Source: Gallionella sp.
GTDB lineage: Bacteria > Pseudomonadota > Gammaproteobacteria > Burkholderiales > Gallionellaceae
Assembly: GCA_023259035.1 (NCBI GenBank)
Contig: JAHFRA010000008.1
Span: 42,309-106,308, forward strand
Direction: 5' to 3'
DNA: 64,000 nucleotides
The stretch's first letter is position 1. Every line of letters starts with the position of its first letter. Made by a program: the position numbers and the translations under genes. Below, piece after piece: positions 8,449-16,442 of the stretch. The notes beneath the pieces were generated by a model. It was not told the origin of the DNA, did no database searches, and was given only the letters and a program-made list of their open reading frames with translations.

Positions 8449-8853
8449 ATGGTCAATAAATTAGACGATGTAATGGGTTTTCACCAAGCCGCGTTGAGCT
8501 TGCGCGCGGCGCGGCAAGAGCTGCTGGCTTCCAATATTGCGAACGCGGATACGCCGAACTATAAGGCAAGGGATATTAATTTTGCCAGTGCCCTGCAGAA
8601 TGCGCTAGCCGGGACATCCACGAAACTACCGGCCGTGCAAACATCACCGATGCACTTGGAGGGTAATACCGGAAGTTCGATATCAGGTGCGCCAGTGATG
8701 TTTCGCAGGCCTATCCAGCCGAGTGCCGACGGGAATACGGTGGACATGGATGTGGAACGCGCACAATTTGCCGACAACGCATTGCGCTATGAGGCCAGTG
8801 TGAAATTCATCAGCGAGCAGATGAAAAATATGTTGGCGGCGGTACAAGGTTGA
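8449..8853 (+). CDS. flgB: FlgB, proximal rod protein
   Basis: Rod protein of the basal body, exported by the flagellar system. The ATG at 8449 is chosen because GGAGGG lies upstream; an in-frame ATG at 8416 is less likely. The product has 134 residues. Typical rod features: an N-terminal helix with LLASNIANADTPNYKARDI and a C-terminal helix (ERAQFADNALRYEASVKFI). First gene of the long flgB-flgL series. Confidence 0.96.
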   Translation: MVNKLDDVMGFHQAALSLRAARQELLASNIANADTPNYKARDINFASALQNALAGTSTKLPAVQTSPMHLEGNTGSSISGAPVMFRRPIQPSADGNTVDMDVERAQFADNALRYEASVKFISEQMKNMLAAVQG

Positions 8854-8871
8854 AAAGGGGAGGGGTAAGAT

Positions 8872-9276
8872 ATGTCTCTATTTAATATTTTCAATGTGGC
8901 AGGCTCAGGGATGGCGGCGCAGTCACAGCGCCTGAACGTGGTGGCGAGCAATCTGGCGAATGCCGACAGCACCACCAGCGCCAATGGTCAGCCGTATCGT
9001 GCCAAGCAGGTGGTTTTTGCTGCAACATCGGTGGATGGCAGCGGTGCGCAGGGGGTGAAAGTGACGGCAGTGGTCGAAGATAGCGCGCCGCTGAAAATGG
9101 TCTATGATCCCAAGCACCCGATGGCTGACGCGCAGGGTTATGTGTCAATGCCCAACGTAAATGTTGTAGACGAGATGGTGAACATGATTTCGGCGTCACG
9201 CGCCTACCAGAATAACGTCGATGTAATGAATACTTCAAAAACATTGTTGTTAAAAACCCTGACCATCGGTCAGTAA
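8872..9276 (+). CDS. flgC: FlgC, proximal rod protein
   Basis: Rod protein of 134 residues, usual length. It carries the rod/hook N-terminal signature ([24 protein letters not shown]) and the C-terminal motif [28 protein letters not shown] in the middle of its last helix. A strong purine-rich ribosome site (AGGGGAGGGG) precedes the ATG. It lies 18 bases after flgB and 13 before flgD, so it is in the same operon. Confidence 0.97.
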   Translation: MSLFNIFNVAGSGMAAQSQRLNVVASNLANADSTTSANGQPYRAKQVVFAATSVDGSGAQGVKVTAVVEDSAPLKMVYDPKHPMADAQGYVSMPNVNVVDEMVNMISASRAYQNNVDVMNTSKTLLLKTLTIGQ

Positions 9277-9289
9277 TGAAAGGAATATC

Positions 9290-9973
9290 ATGATCAACCC
9301 CACACAGAATACCGACGCGGCGGCGCTGTTTGCTTCGATGAATGCGACGGCGAATGCCAGTTCTTCTGCGGCAGCCAGTTCAGCCGCCGGTACGCAGGAT
9401 CGTTTTTTGAAGCTGTTGGTTACGCAGATGAAAAATCAGGATCCGCTCAACCCTATGGACAACGCGCAAGTGACTTCGCAAATGGCGCAGCTCAGCACGG
9501 TGTCCGGTATAGATAAATTGAATGCCACTTTGCAGGCGTTGAGCGACAGTATGTCTGCAGGTCAATCGATGCAGGCGGCGAGCATGATCGGCCATGGCGT
9601 ATTGGTGCCGGGCAAGGGGATCGACTTGGCTAACGGTAGTGCGGTCGGGGGTTTTGATTTGCCGCAAAGTGTGGACAACGTAAAAATTTCAATTAACGAC
9701 AAGGCGGGAGCTCTGGTGCGCACCATTCAGTTGGGCGCACAGCCAGTTGGGATGGGGCATTGGCAATGGGATGGTCGCAATGATGCCGGCGCAAATGCGG
9801 CAGACGGCAGTTACACCTTTACCGTTGACGCGACGCAGGCTGGCAAAAATGTTGGTGTAACAGGATTGCAATTCGGCATGGTCAATAGCGTGTCTCAAGG
9901 CAAGCAAGGCGTGACGCTGAGCGTTGGTCAGATGGACGGTATTGCGATGTCGCAAGTCAAACAAATTCTATAA
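9290..9973 (+). CDS. flgD: FlgD, hook cap protein
   Basis: Scaffold that caps the growing hook and helps FlgE subunits to assemble. The 227 residues have the conserved N-terminal export and assembly segment (DRFLKLLVTQMKNQDPLNPM, about 38-57), followed by the Tudor-like and FnIII-like C-terminal part (WQWDGRNDAGANAADGSYTF). AAAGGA lies before the ATG. Sits between flgC and flgE as in most flagellated proteobacteria. Confidence 0.97.
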   Translation: MINPTQNTDAAALFASMNATANASSSAAASSAAGTQDRFLKLLVTQMKNQDPLNPMDNAQVTSQMAQLSTVSGIDKLNATLQALSDSMSAGQSMQAASMIGHGVLVPGKGIDLANGSAVGGFDLPQSVDNVKISINDKAGALVRTIQLGAQPVGMGHWQWDGRNDAGANAADGSYTFTVDATQAGKNVGVTGLQFGMVNSVSQGKQGVTLSVGQMDGIAMSQVKQIL

Positions 9974-9990
9974 GTTATAAGGAGAACATC

Positions 9991-11490
9991 ATGAGTTTTC
10001 AGCAAGGTTTAAGCGGACTAAATGCCGCAGCGAAAAATCTGGATTCGATAGGCAATAACGTGGCGAATTCCGGCACGGTTGGTTTCAAGCAATCTCAAGT
10101 GCAATTTGCCGATATGTACGCCGCTTCTCTTTCTGGTGCCGGTGCGGGACAGGTAGGTACTGGTGTCAGGGTGTCGGCTGTTGTTCAACAATTTACCCAG
10201 GGAAATGTCACCAATACCAGCAACTCAATGGACACCGCGATCAGCGGGCAAGGGTTCTTCCGTATGGTCGATCCGTCTGGAAGTATTTTATACAGCCGTA
10301 ACGGGCAATTTCAGGTGGATAAAAATGGTTTCCTCGTTAACAGCCAGGGACATAAAGTATCCGGTTATCTGCCCAATGCGGCGGGGGTGATCGTTCCCGG
10401 GCAACCGCTGCCGATACAAATCAATTATGCTGATTTGTCGCCCAAGCAGACGGCCAGCGTGGTGGCCGGATTGAATCTCGATGCACGTGAGGCGACACCG
10501 ATAAACCCAATTTTCAATCCGGTTGACCCGTCAACTTATAATAGATCAACGTCGACGACGATATACGACAGTCTGGGTGTCAGCCATGTTGGCGCGCTGT
10601 ATTTCCAGCGGCAGCCCATTCCGGCATTGGTTGCCACCGGTGGCCTCACACCCACAACAGTGGATGTTCCGGATATTACCGGACTGGCCGTCGGTAATAC
10701 GCTCATATTGCCCAATGGTGGCGGGGCGGGGATACCGCAGACCGTGACCATCAGTGCCATTGCGCCAGGCGTGGCCCCGGCGGGTACGCTGACCTACACC
10801 CCGTTAAGCGCGGTGGTGGGTGCGGGGGACGTGCTGGTTACCAATGCAGGGTCTCCCAACTGGAATACCTACATGACGGTGGATGGCGTGGTGGTGGATG
10901 GGGTGACAGTGCCGCCACCGCAGGTTGCCGGTACGCCGATGACCCAGCTTACCTTTAATACTCTGGGCCAGCTGGCTTCTACCACGCCCGTTTCCGCTCC
11001 GCTCGGGACAATAACCTCGGGATCATTCACCCCGACAGGAGCTACGCCTCAGACGGTTAGTTTCAATTTTGCCAGCACTTCTCAATATGGCGGTGCTTTT
11101 GGCGTGAACACCCTGACTCAGGATGGCTATGCCACCGGACGGCTGAGCAAGTTCAATACCAGCGCCGACGGAACGATAATGGGAAGTTACACCAACGGCC
11201 AGACGCGACCTTTAGGGCAGACACTGCTGACGAATTTTACCAATCCGCAGGGTTTGCAGCCAGTGGGCAATAACGAGTGGGTGGAAAGTGCCACATCTGG
11301 CGGGCCGCTAATCGGTACGCCCGGATCAAGCTCATTGGGCGTGTTGCAATCTTCAGCGGTGGAAGATTCGAATGTGGATTTGACTGCCGAGTTGGTGAAC
11401 ATGATTACCGCGCAGCGTGTTTATCAAGCCAACGCGCAGACGATCAAGGCGCAGGATCAAGTGTTGCAGACACTGGTGAATTTGCGATAG
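9991..11490 (+). CDS. flgE: FlgE, hook protein
   Basis: Main subunit of the flagellar hook, the universal joint. The 499 residues start MSFQQGLSGLNAAAKNLDSI with the rod-hook helix NNVANSGTVGFKQSQ, and end with the matching C-terminal helix (VDLTAELVNMITAQRVYQAN). The middle section (about 150-370) is longer than in the E. coli protein of about 400 residues and is rich in Pro, Gly and Thr (VDVPDITGLAVGN, PQTVTISAI). This is a variable surface-domain insertion, the region that usually differs between species. AAGGAG stands before the ATG. Confidence 0.96.
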   Translation: MSFQQGLSGLNAAAKNLDSIGNNVANSGTVGFKQSQVQFADMYAASLSGAGAGQVGTGVRVSAVVQQFTQGNVTNTSNSMDTAISGQGFFRMVDPSGSILYSRNGQFQVDKNGFLVNSQGHKVSGYLPNAAGVIVPGQPLPIQINYADLSPKQTASVVAGLNLDAREATPINPIFNPVDPSTYNRSTSTTIYDSLGVSHVGALYFQRQPIPALVATGGLTPTTVDVPDITGLAVGNTLILPNGGGAGIPQTVTISAIAPGVAPAGTLTYTPLSAVVGAGDVLVTNAGSPNWNTYMTVDGVVVDGVTVPPPQVAGTPMTQLTFNTLGQLASTTPVSAPLGTITSGSFTPTGATPQTVSFNFASTSQYGGAFGVNTLTQDGYATGRLSKFNTSADGTIMGSYTNGQTRPLGQTLLTNFTNPQGLQPVGNNEWVESATSGGPLIGTPGSSSLGVLQSSAVEDSNVDLTAELVNMITAQRVYQANAQTIKAQDQVLQTLVNLR

Positions 11491-11502
11491 TGGCTAGGTA
11501 AA

Positions 11503-11579
11503 GGCAATTGATGTGGCTACCAGCCGTCTGACCAAGCTGTCAAAATACGACAGCCACTCACCGGTTATCATGAATTGCC
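11503..11579. repeat. Palindromic hairpin repeat (second family) between flgE and flgF
   Basis: The outer arms GGCAATTGATG and CATGAATTGCC (inverted) enclose a copy of the covarying-stem family. Read on the minus strand it has GATAACCGGTGAGT, then stem GGCTGTC, loop, stem GACAGC, then a GGTCAGACGGCTGG flank. The stem pairs but differs in sequence from the copies at 22412 and 63713. Confidence 0.6.
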
Positions 11580-11601
11580 CTTATGGGACAAGGAGAAAGT
11601 A

Positions 11602-12345
11602 ATGGACAGATTAATCTACACCGCGATGACCGGGGCATCACATGTGCTGCAACAGCAGGCAGCGGTGGCGGAGAATCTGGCTAATGCCAGCACGCCAGGG
11701 TTTCGTGCCGCACTGAATACCTTTCGTGCCGTTCCGCTGGTGGGTGAAGGTTTGCCGACCCGCACGTTCGTGGTGGATTCCACGGCGGGTGCGGATTTTA
11801 CGCCTGCGGCGTTCCAGCCGACCGGTCGTGAATTGGATGTGGCGATAAATGGAGCGGGCTGGATTGCAGTACAAGGGGCGGATGGCAAAGAAGCCTACAC
11901 GCGCAACGGCAGCTTCCAGATTTCACCCAACGGCGTGCTACAAACCCGTAGCGGACTGAATGTCGTCGGCGACGCGGGGCCAATCACCATTCCGCCAGAC
12001 ACCGAGGTAACGTTTGCCAAAGATGGCACGATTTCAACGGTGCCCAGCGGTTCCAAAGCAGCTTCTGTCGTGGTGGTGGGGCGGTTGAAGCTGGTCAATC
12101 CGGCCAGCGATCAATTGGATCGTGGCGGCGATGGTTTATTTCGTATGAAGGATGGTTCCACTGCACCTGCAGAGGTCAAAACCGAAGTGGTTCCCGGCAA
12201 TCTGGAGGGCAGTAATGTGAATACCGTAGAAGCGATGGTGAACATGATTTCGTTGGCGCGCAAGTTCGATATGCAGATGAAAATGTTGCAAACTGCGGAT
12301 AACAACGCACGGCAGGCCAGCCAGATAATGAGTCTTGCCGGTTAA
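11602..12345 (+). CDS. flgF: FlgF, proximal rod protein
   Basis: Rod protein of 247 residues from the ATG at 11602, which has AAGGAG ahead; an in-frame ATG at 11575 would add nine residues without a ribosome site. Signature segments: MDRLIYTAMTGASHVLQQQ, the Asn-rich ENLANASTPGFRAALNTF, and the C-terminal ATPVE-like segment NVNTVEAMVNMISLARKFDMQ. It follows flgE and precedes flgG as usual. Confidence 0.96.
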   Translation: MDRLIYTAMTGASHVLQQQAAVAENLANASTPGFRAALNTFRAVPLVGEGLPTRTFVVDSTAGADFTPAAFQPTGRELDVAINGAGWIAVQGADGKEAYTRNGSFQISPNGVLQTRSGLNVVGDAGPITIPPDTEVTFAKDGTISTVPSGSKAASVVVVGRLKLVNPASDQLDRGGDGLFRMKDGSTAPAEVKTEVVPGNLEGSNVNTVEAMVNMISLARKFDMQMKMLQTADNNARQASQIMSLAG

Positions 12346-12350
12346 CAATA

Positions 12351-12465
12351 GAGGACGGAAGACAGAGGACAGAAGTTTTGACGCGGCTACGCCGCGCTAC
12401 TGGTATAACGTGCCGCTGTGCGGCACACAACAATCTGTCCTCTGTCCTCTGCCTTCTGTTCTCTG
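12351..12465. repeat. GGACAGA-type inverted repeat element, copy 2
   Basis: Lies between flgF and flgG. The left arm starts GAGGACGGAAGACAGAGG; the right arm ends CTGTTCTCTG. The interior has two hairpins, CGCGGC-tac-GCCGCG and GTGCCGC-tgt-GCGGCAC, then ACAACA before the right arm. Interior order is opposite to copies 1 and 4, so the element is inverted here. Confidence 0.8.
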
Positions 12466-12484
12466 ATATGAAAGGATAACAATC

Positions 12485-13267
12485 ATGATACGTTCTTTGT
12501 GGATTTCCAAAACAGGCCTGGATGCGCAGCAAACCCAGATGGATGTGGTTGCCAATAATCTGGCTAACGTTAGTACAAATGGCTTTAAACGGTCGCGTGC
12601 GGTGTTTGAGGATTTGCTCTATCAGACCATACGCCAACCAGGCGCACAGTCTTCACAACAAACCCAGATTCCATCGGGTCTGCAGATTGGTACCGGTGTT
12701 CGACCCGTAGCGGCAGAGCGCATTCATACCCAGGGTAATCTGCTACTGACCGGTAACCAGCTGGATGTGGCTATCCAGGGCGCAGGGTTCTTTCAAGTGT
12801 TGATGCCGGATGGCTCGACGGCTTATACCCGCGACGGCTCATTCCAGCGCGATAGCCAGGGACAGCTAGTGACTTCCAGCGGCTTTGCCGTTCAACCTGC
12901 CATCACCATTCCCGCCAACGCCATGACGGTTAGCATCGGTCGTGACGGCATCGTTTCAGTGACACAGCCGGGCGTAGCTGCACCGGTGCAGGTGGGTAGC
13001 TTGCAAGTGGCAACTTTCATTAACCCGTCCGGGTTAATGAGCCAGGGCGAGAACCTTTATCAGGAAACGGCTTCATCCGGTACGCCGAGTACCAATGTGC
13101 CAGGCACCAATGGTAGTGGTTTGTTGAGCCAAAACTATGTGGAGACTTCCAACGTGAATGTGGTGGAAGAGATGGTGAATATGATACAGACGCAGCGCGC
13201 CTATGAAATCAATTCCAAAGCGATCACGACGTCGGATCAGATGTTGCAGAAATTATCGCAGATGTAA
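12485..13267 (+). CDS. flgG: FlgG, distal rod protein
   Basis: Distal rod subunit of 260 residues, the typical length. The N-terminal [20 protein letters not shown] with [21 protein letters not shown] is diagnostic. The C-terminus carries [30 protein letters not shown] lies upstream. Separated from flgF by a repeat element, but still within the same directional series. Confidence 0.98.
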   Translation: MIRSLWISKTGLDAQQTQMDVVANNLANVSTNGFKRSRAVFEDLLYQTIRQPGAQSSQQTQIPSGLQIGTGVRPVAAERIHTQGNLLLTGNQLDVAIQGAGFFQVLMPDGSTAYTRDGSFQRDSQGQLVTSSGFAVQPAITIPANAMTVSIGRDGIVSVTQPGVAAPVQVGSLQVATFINPSGLMSQGENLYQETASSGTPSTNVPGTNGSGLLSQNYVETSNVNVVEEMVNMIQTQRAYEINSKAITTSDQMLQKLSQM

Positions 13268-13310
13268 TTTTTGGCGAAGGGCAGGCCTCAGACCTGCAGG
13301 GGTGATGTAA

Positions 13311-13997
13311 ATGCAATATAGAATATTTGTTTTGATTGGGTTGCTGCTGGGCTTGGCCGGATGCGTGAGCAATCCGCCCACCAGCGTGCATCAGCCGATG
13401 ACGGCCAAACCGGTCGAGCGGTTGGTGGTGGCTCCGGCGGATGGCGCGATCTTTCATGCGGGCATCAATGAACGCCACTTGTTCGAAGATAAGCGAGCGC
13501 GCAACGTCGGCGATATTTTGACTATCAACATCGTGGAAAAGACCACTGGTAACAGGAAGTCCAGTGGCACCTCTACCAGCGCAAACAGCATCATCGCGGC
13601 TACTCCAAGCGTGACATTAGGACCGGCGGCCCAGTTGCTGCTCAAGGCGTTTTCAGTCACTAGCAGCAACAGCAACAAGGCTGCTACTACAGGAGCAGGT
13701 GCCGCCAGTGAGGACTTGACCGGAACGATCAGCGTGACGGTGACTCAGGTGTTAGCGAACGGGAATCTTTTGGTTAGCGGAGAAAAGCAGGTGGGCTTGA
13801 ATCAGAGCGATGAGTTCATCCGTTTCTCGGGTGTGGTCAACCCGATCACTATCACCAACCTGAATGTAGTGCAATCCACCCAAGTGGCCGATGCACACAT
13901 TGAATACAAGAGTGCTGGTGCAATGAATGAATTTATGAACGATACGCAATCATTGGGATTTCTGGGACGGTTCTTCCTGTCGGTGTTGCCGTTCTGA
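13311..13997 (+). CDS. flgH: FlgH, L-ring lipoprotein
   Basis: Outer-membrane L-ring of the basal body. The 228 residues begin with a lipoprotein signal ([18 protein letters not shown], lipobox Cys 18). The conserved body includes [20 protein letters not shown] and the C-terminal region [20 protein letters not shown] ending [18 protein letters not shown] precedes the ATG. The stop codon overlaps the left arm of a GGACAGA repeat. The L-ring confirms a Gram-negative host. Confidence 0.97.
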   Translation: MQYRIFVLIGLLLGLAGCVSNPPTSVHQPMTAKPVERLVVAPADGAIFHAGINERHLFEDKRARNVGDILTINIVEKTTGNRKSSGTSTSANSIIAATPSVTLGPAAQLLLKAFSVTSSNSNKAATTGAGAASEDLTGTISVTVTQVLANGNLLVSGEKQVGLNQSDEFIRFSGVVNPITITNLNVVQSTQVADAHIEYKSAGAMNEFMNDTQSLGFLGRFFLSVLPF

Positions 13998-14136
13998 GGA
14001 CAGAAGACAGAATGCACTTTTGAACGGAGGTTGTATGAATCGAATTTTTCTATTGTTGTCGGGTAAGTTAGGCGCCTCCCGCATTGGGGGGGTTATCGGC
14101 CTGTCTGTCCTCTGTTTTCTGTCTTCTGTCCTCTGG
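13996..14136. repeat. GGACAGA-type inverted repeat arms straddling the start of flgI, copy 3
   Basis: The left arm (13996-14012, GAGGACAGAAGACAGAA) lies just after flgH. The right arm (about 14101-14136, CTGTCTGTCCTCTG... CTGTCCTCTGG) lies inside flgI and encodes part of its signal peptide. The usual inner hairpins are missing; the loop holds the flgI ribosome site and first codons. It looks like a decayed or domesticated copy. Confidence 0.65.
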
Positions 14137-15189
14137 AGCGGCGCGGCATATGCTGATCGCATCAAGGACATGGCGAGCATTCAGGGTGTGCGCGACAACC
14201 AATTGATTGGCTACGGATTAGTGGTCGGACTGGATGGCAGCGGCGATCAAACCACGCAAACACCGTTCACTGTGCAGAGCATCATCAGCATGTTGTCGCA
14301 GATGGGTGTGAATATGCCGCAGGGTACCAGTTTGCAACTCAAGAATGTCGCGGCGGTGATGGTGACTGCCACGCTCCCACCGTTTTCCAGACCGGGTCAA
14401 ACCATTGATGTAACTGCTTCTTCCCTTGGCAATGCCAAGAGTCTGCGCGGCGGAACGTTGTTGATGACGCCGTTGAAGGGCGGGGATGGTCAGGTATATG
14501 CGATGGCTCAAGGCAATGTGCTGGTTGGCGGGGTGGGTGCGTCTTCGGGCGGTGCTTCGGTGCAGGTGAATCACTTGAGCGTCGGTCGTTTGCCAGCCGG
14601 TGCAACGGTGGAACGCGCCGTACCGACAGTGTTGGGTCAAGGCGACTATATTCATTTGGAGTTGAACGCAACGGATTTCACTACTGTTGCACGCATCGTC
14701 GAGGCCATCAACGGGCAGGTTGCGCCCGGCTTGGCTGCGGCACTGGATGGACGGATGGTTCAAGTGCGGGCGCCCGCAGGCAATGAGCGAGTTGCTTTTA
14801 TTTCAAAAATTGAGAATCTGGAAGTTAATCCGGCGCAGGGAATTGCCAAGGTAATTATCAACGCCCGCACCGGGTCGATCGTAATGAATCAAGCGGTAAC
14901 TCTGGACACTTGTGCCATTGCGCACGGTAATCTGACTGTTGTAATCAACACCGACAGCTCGGTGAGCCAACCCAATGCCCTTTCTCAAGGCCAAACTGCG
15001 CAAACCGATAAAACCACGATAGATGTGAAAGCAGATAAGGGAGGTTTGGTTCAACTGCAAAAGGGGGTATCATTAAGCGACGTGGTCAAGGCGTTGAATT
15101 CAATCGGTGCAACCCCGCAGGATTTGCTGACAATTTTGCAGGCGATGAAATCGGCAGGGGCGCTGCGTGCGGAACTGGAAATCATCTAA
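14035..15189 (+). CDS. flgI: FlgI, P-ring protein
   Basis: Periplasmic P-ring subunit around the rod. The ATG at 14035 has ACGGAGG four bases upstream, better than TTG at 14020, giving 384 residues. The signal peptide is long (about 42 residues, ending AAYA before [17 protein letters not shown]). Its hydrophobic core, [11 protein letters not shown], is encoded by the right arm of a GGACAGA repeat. The mature part shows [20 protein letters not shown] and the C-terminal [18 protein letters not shown] typical of FlgI. A run of seven G (14086-14092) also lies within the signal sequence. Confidence 0.96.
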   Translation: MNRIFLLLSGKLGASRIGGVIGLSVLCFLSSVLWSGAAYADRIKDMASIQGVRDNQLIGYGLVVGLDGSGDQTTQTPFTVQSIISMLSQMGVNMPQGTSLQLKNVAAVMVTATLPPFSRPGQTIDVTASSLGNAKSLRGGTLLMTPLKGGDGQVYAMAQGNVLVGGVGASSGGASVQVNHLSVGRLPAGATVERAVPTVLGQGDYIHLELNATDFTTVARIVEAINGQVAPGLAAALDGRMVQVRAPAGNERVAFISKIENLEVNPAQGIAKVIINARTGSIVMNQAVTLDTCAIAHGNLTVVINTDSSVSQPNALSQGQTAQTDKTTIDVKADKGGLVQLQKGVSLSDVVKALNSIGATPQDLLTILQAMKSAGALRAELEII

Positions 15190-15190
15190 T

Positions 15191-15331
15191 GGAAACCTCT
15201 ATAAATTCATTTTCCGGGCGAATCGCGGCGTCACGTGCTCGCTCATTCCTCGCCTATCAACCTGATATGTCTCGTCATTCGCTGTGCGGCTCCTTGCGCT
15301 TCATCCCACAAAACGAGTTTCTAGAGGTTCC
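15191..15331. repeat. Element with GGNACCTCTA termini upstream of flgJ
   Basis: The left end GGAAACCTCTATAAATTC and right end GAGTTTCTAGAGGTTCC are inverted. The segment after the left end (GGGCGAATCGCG...CGTC) is shared with the single end at 21000. The right terminus leaves AGAGG seven bases before the flgJ ATG. No gene is evident inside. Confidence 0.65.
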
Positions 15332-15334
15332 ATA

Positions 15335-16222
15335 ATGGTCAATCGGCTGGACACTTCTGCAAAGCTGGCTATCGACACGCAGAGCCTCGAGCAATTGCGT
15401 GCGCAGGCCAAACGGTCGCCGGATCAGGCGCTCAAAGCAGCGGCGCAACAATTTGAATCAGTGTTCCTCAATATGATGCTGAAAAGCATGCGTGAGGCCA
15501 CGCCGCAGGACGGCATGTTCGATAGCGAGCAAACCAAGATGTTTACCGGCATGCTGGATCAACAATTGGCGCAAAGCATGTCCAGTCGGGGGGTGGGTTT
15601 GGCTGATGTCATGGTCAAACAGCTGAGCCTCGGCACGGGGGGGCAGATGCCCGTCGTGGATGGCCTCAATAAATCGTCTTCTGCGGCTTTTGCGCCAAAC
15701 CATTCATTGACCGCTCCCTCTTCGGCAACGACGGGCGTTTTGCCGTCCGCATACAGTGAAAATGTCCAGCAGGATTTTGTAAGCCGTATGCTGCCTTATG
15801 CCATGCAAGCGAGCCAGGCCACCGATGTACCGCCGCACCTGATGTTGGGGCAGGCCGCGCTGGAAAGCGGTTGGGGTAAGCGCGAAATTCGTATGGCAGA
15901 TGGCAGTAACAGTTTCAATCTGTTTGGTATCAAGGCTAATTCAGGCTGGGATGGCAAGGTGGCGGAGGTGATGACTACCGAGTATAAAAATGGGGTGGCG
16001 CATAAGCAGGTTGAAAAATTTCGCGCTTATTCTTCCTATGCCGAGGCGTTTCAGGATCATGCCAATATGATCAGCAAAAATCCACGCTACGCGGATGTGT
16101 TGCAGCGGGGCGGTGATGTGGCCGGGATGGCTCAGGCAATGCAAAAGGCAGGATATGCGACCGATCCGAAATATGCCGATAAGCTGGCGCAAATCATGGG
16201 TAAAATGAACTTGGCGGGATAG
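15335..16222 (+). CDS. flgJ: FlgJ, rod cap and peptidoglycan hydrolase
   Basis: Rod-cap protein that also cuts peptidoglycan so the rod can pass. The start at 15335 (MVNRLDTSAKL) has AGAGG seven bases upstream; that AGAGG is the end of the preceding element. The 295 residues have two parts: an N-terminal rod-capping domain (about 30-100, AAAQQFESVFLNMMLKSMR) and a C-terminal glucosaminidase domain (about 145-295) with the catalytic-type Glu in GQAALESGWGKREI (Glu 177) and NLFGIKA. Dual-domain FlgJ is usual for beta- and gammaproteobacteria. A seven-G run lies at 15637-15643. Confidence 0.95.
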   Translation: MVNRLDTSAKLAIDTQSLEQLRAQAKRSPDQALKAAAQQFESVFLNMMLKSMREATPQDGMFDSEQTKMFTGMLDQQLAQSMSSRGVGLADVMVKQLSLGTGGQMPVVDGLNKSSSAAFAPNHSLTAPSSATTGVLPSAYSENVQQDFVSRMLPYAMQASQATDVPPHLMLGQAALESGWGKREIRMADGSNSFNLFGIKANSGWDGKVAEVMTTEYKNGVAHKQVEKFRAYSSYAEAFQDHANMISKNPRYADVLQRGGDVAGMAQAMQKAGYATDPKYADKLAQIMGKMNLAG

Positions 16223-16398
16223 GCACCCTAAATAAACGCAGACTTAATCCGCTCGTGGTAAGCCTCCTGAGGTATCGAAGGGCGAATCATGATCTGATTA
16301 AATCTATACCAATCAATTGATCCTGCCATTCGATAAGCTCATGGCGAATGGATGATTGATTTAATCTGCGTTTCTCTAAAGAATTTTTTAGAGGTGCC
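16222..16398. repeat. Element with GGNACC termini between flgJ and flgK
   Basis: Termini GGCACCCTAAATAAACGCAG at 16222 and TTTTTTAGAGGTGCC ending at 16398 are inverted. An inner AACGCAGA(C/T)TTAAT motif is also inverted (about 16235 and 16360). No gene is present. Its right end overlaps the spacer and -10 of the flgK sigma-28 promoter. Confidence 0.6.
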
Positions 16399-16403
16399 GA
16401 TAA
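16377..16403 (+). promoter_or_regulatory. Sigma-28 (FliA) promoter of flgK
   Basis: TAAAGAAT, 11 bases, GCCGATAA: the -10 is perfect and the -35 keeps TAAAG, at the consensus spacing. It lies 39 bases before the flgK GTG. The 11-base spacer and the first three bases of the -10 belong to the terminus of the adjacent element, so the promoter was at least partly built by that insertion. Confidence 0.85.
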
Positions 16404-16442
16404 CATGGTTGAGCCTATGTGTTGGCTGGCGAAAGGAATATC

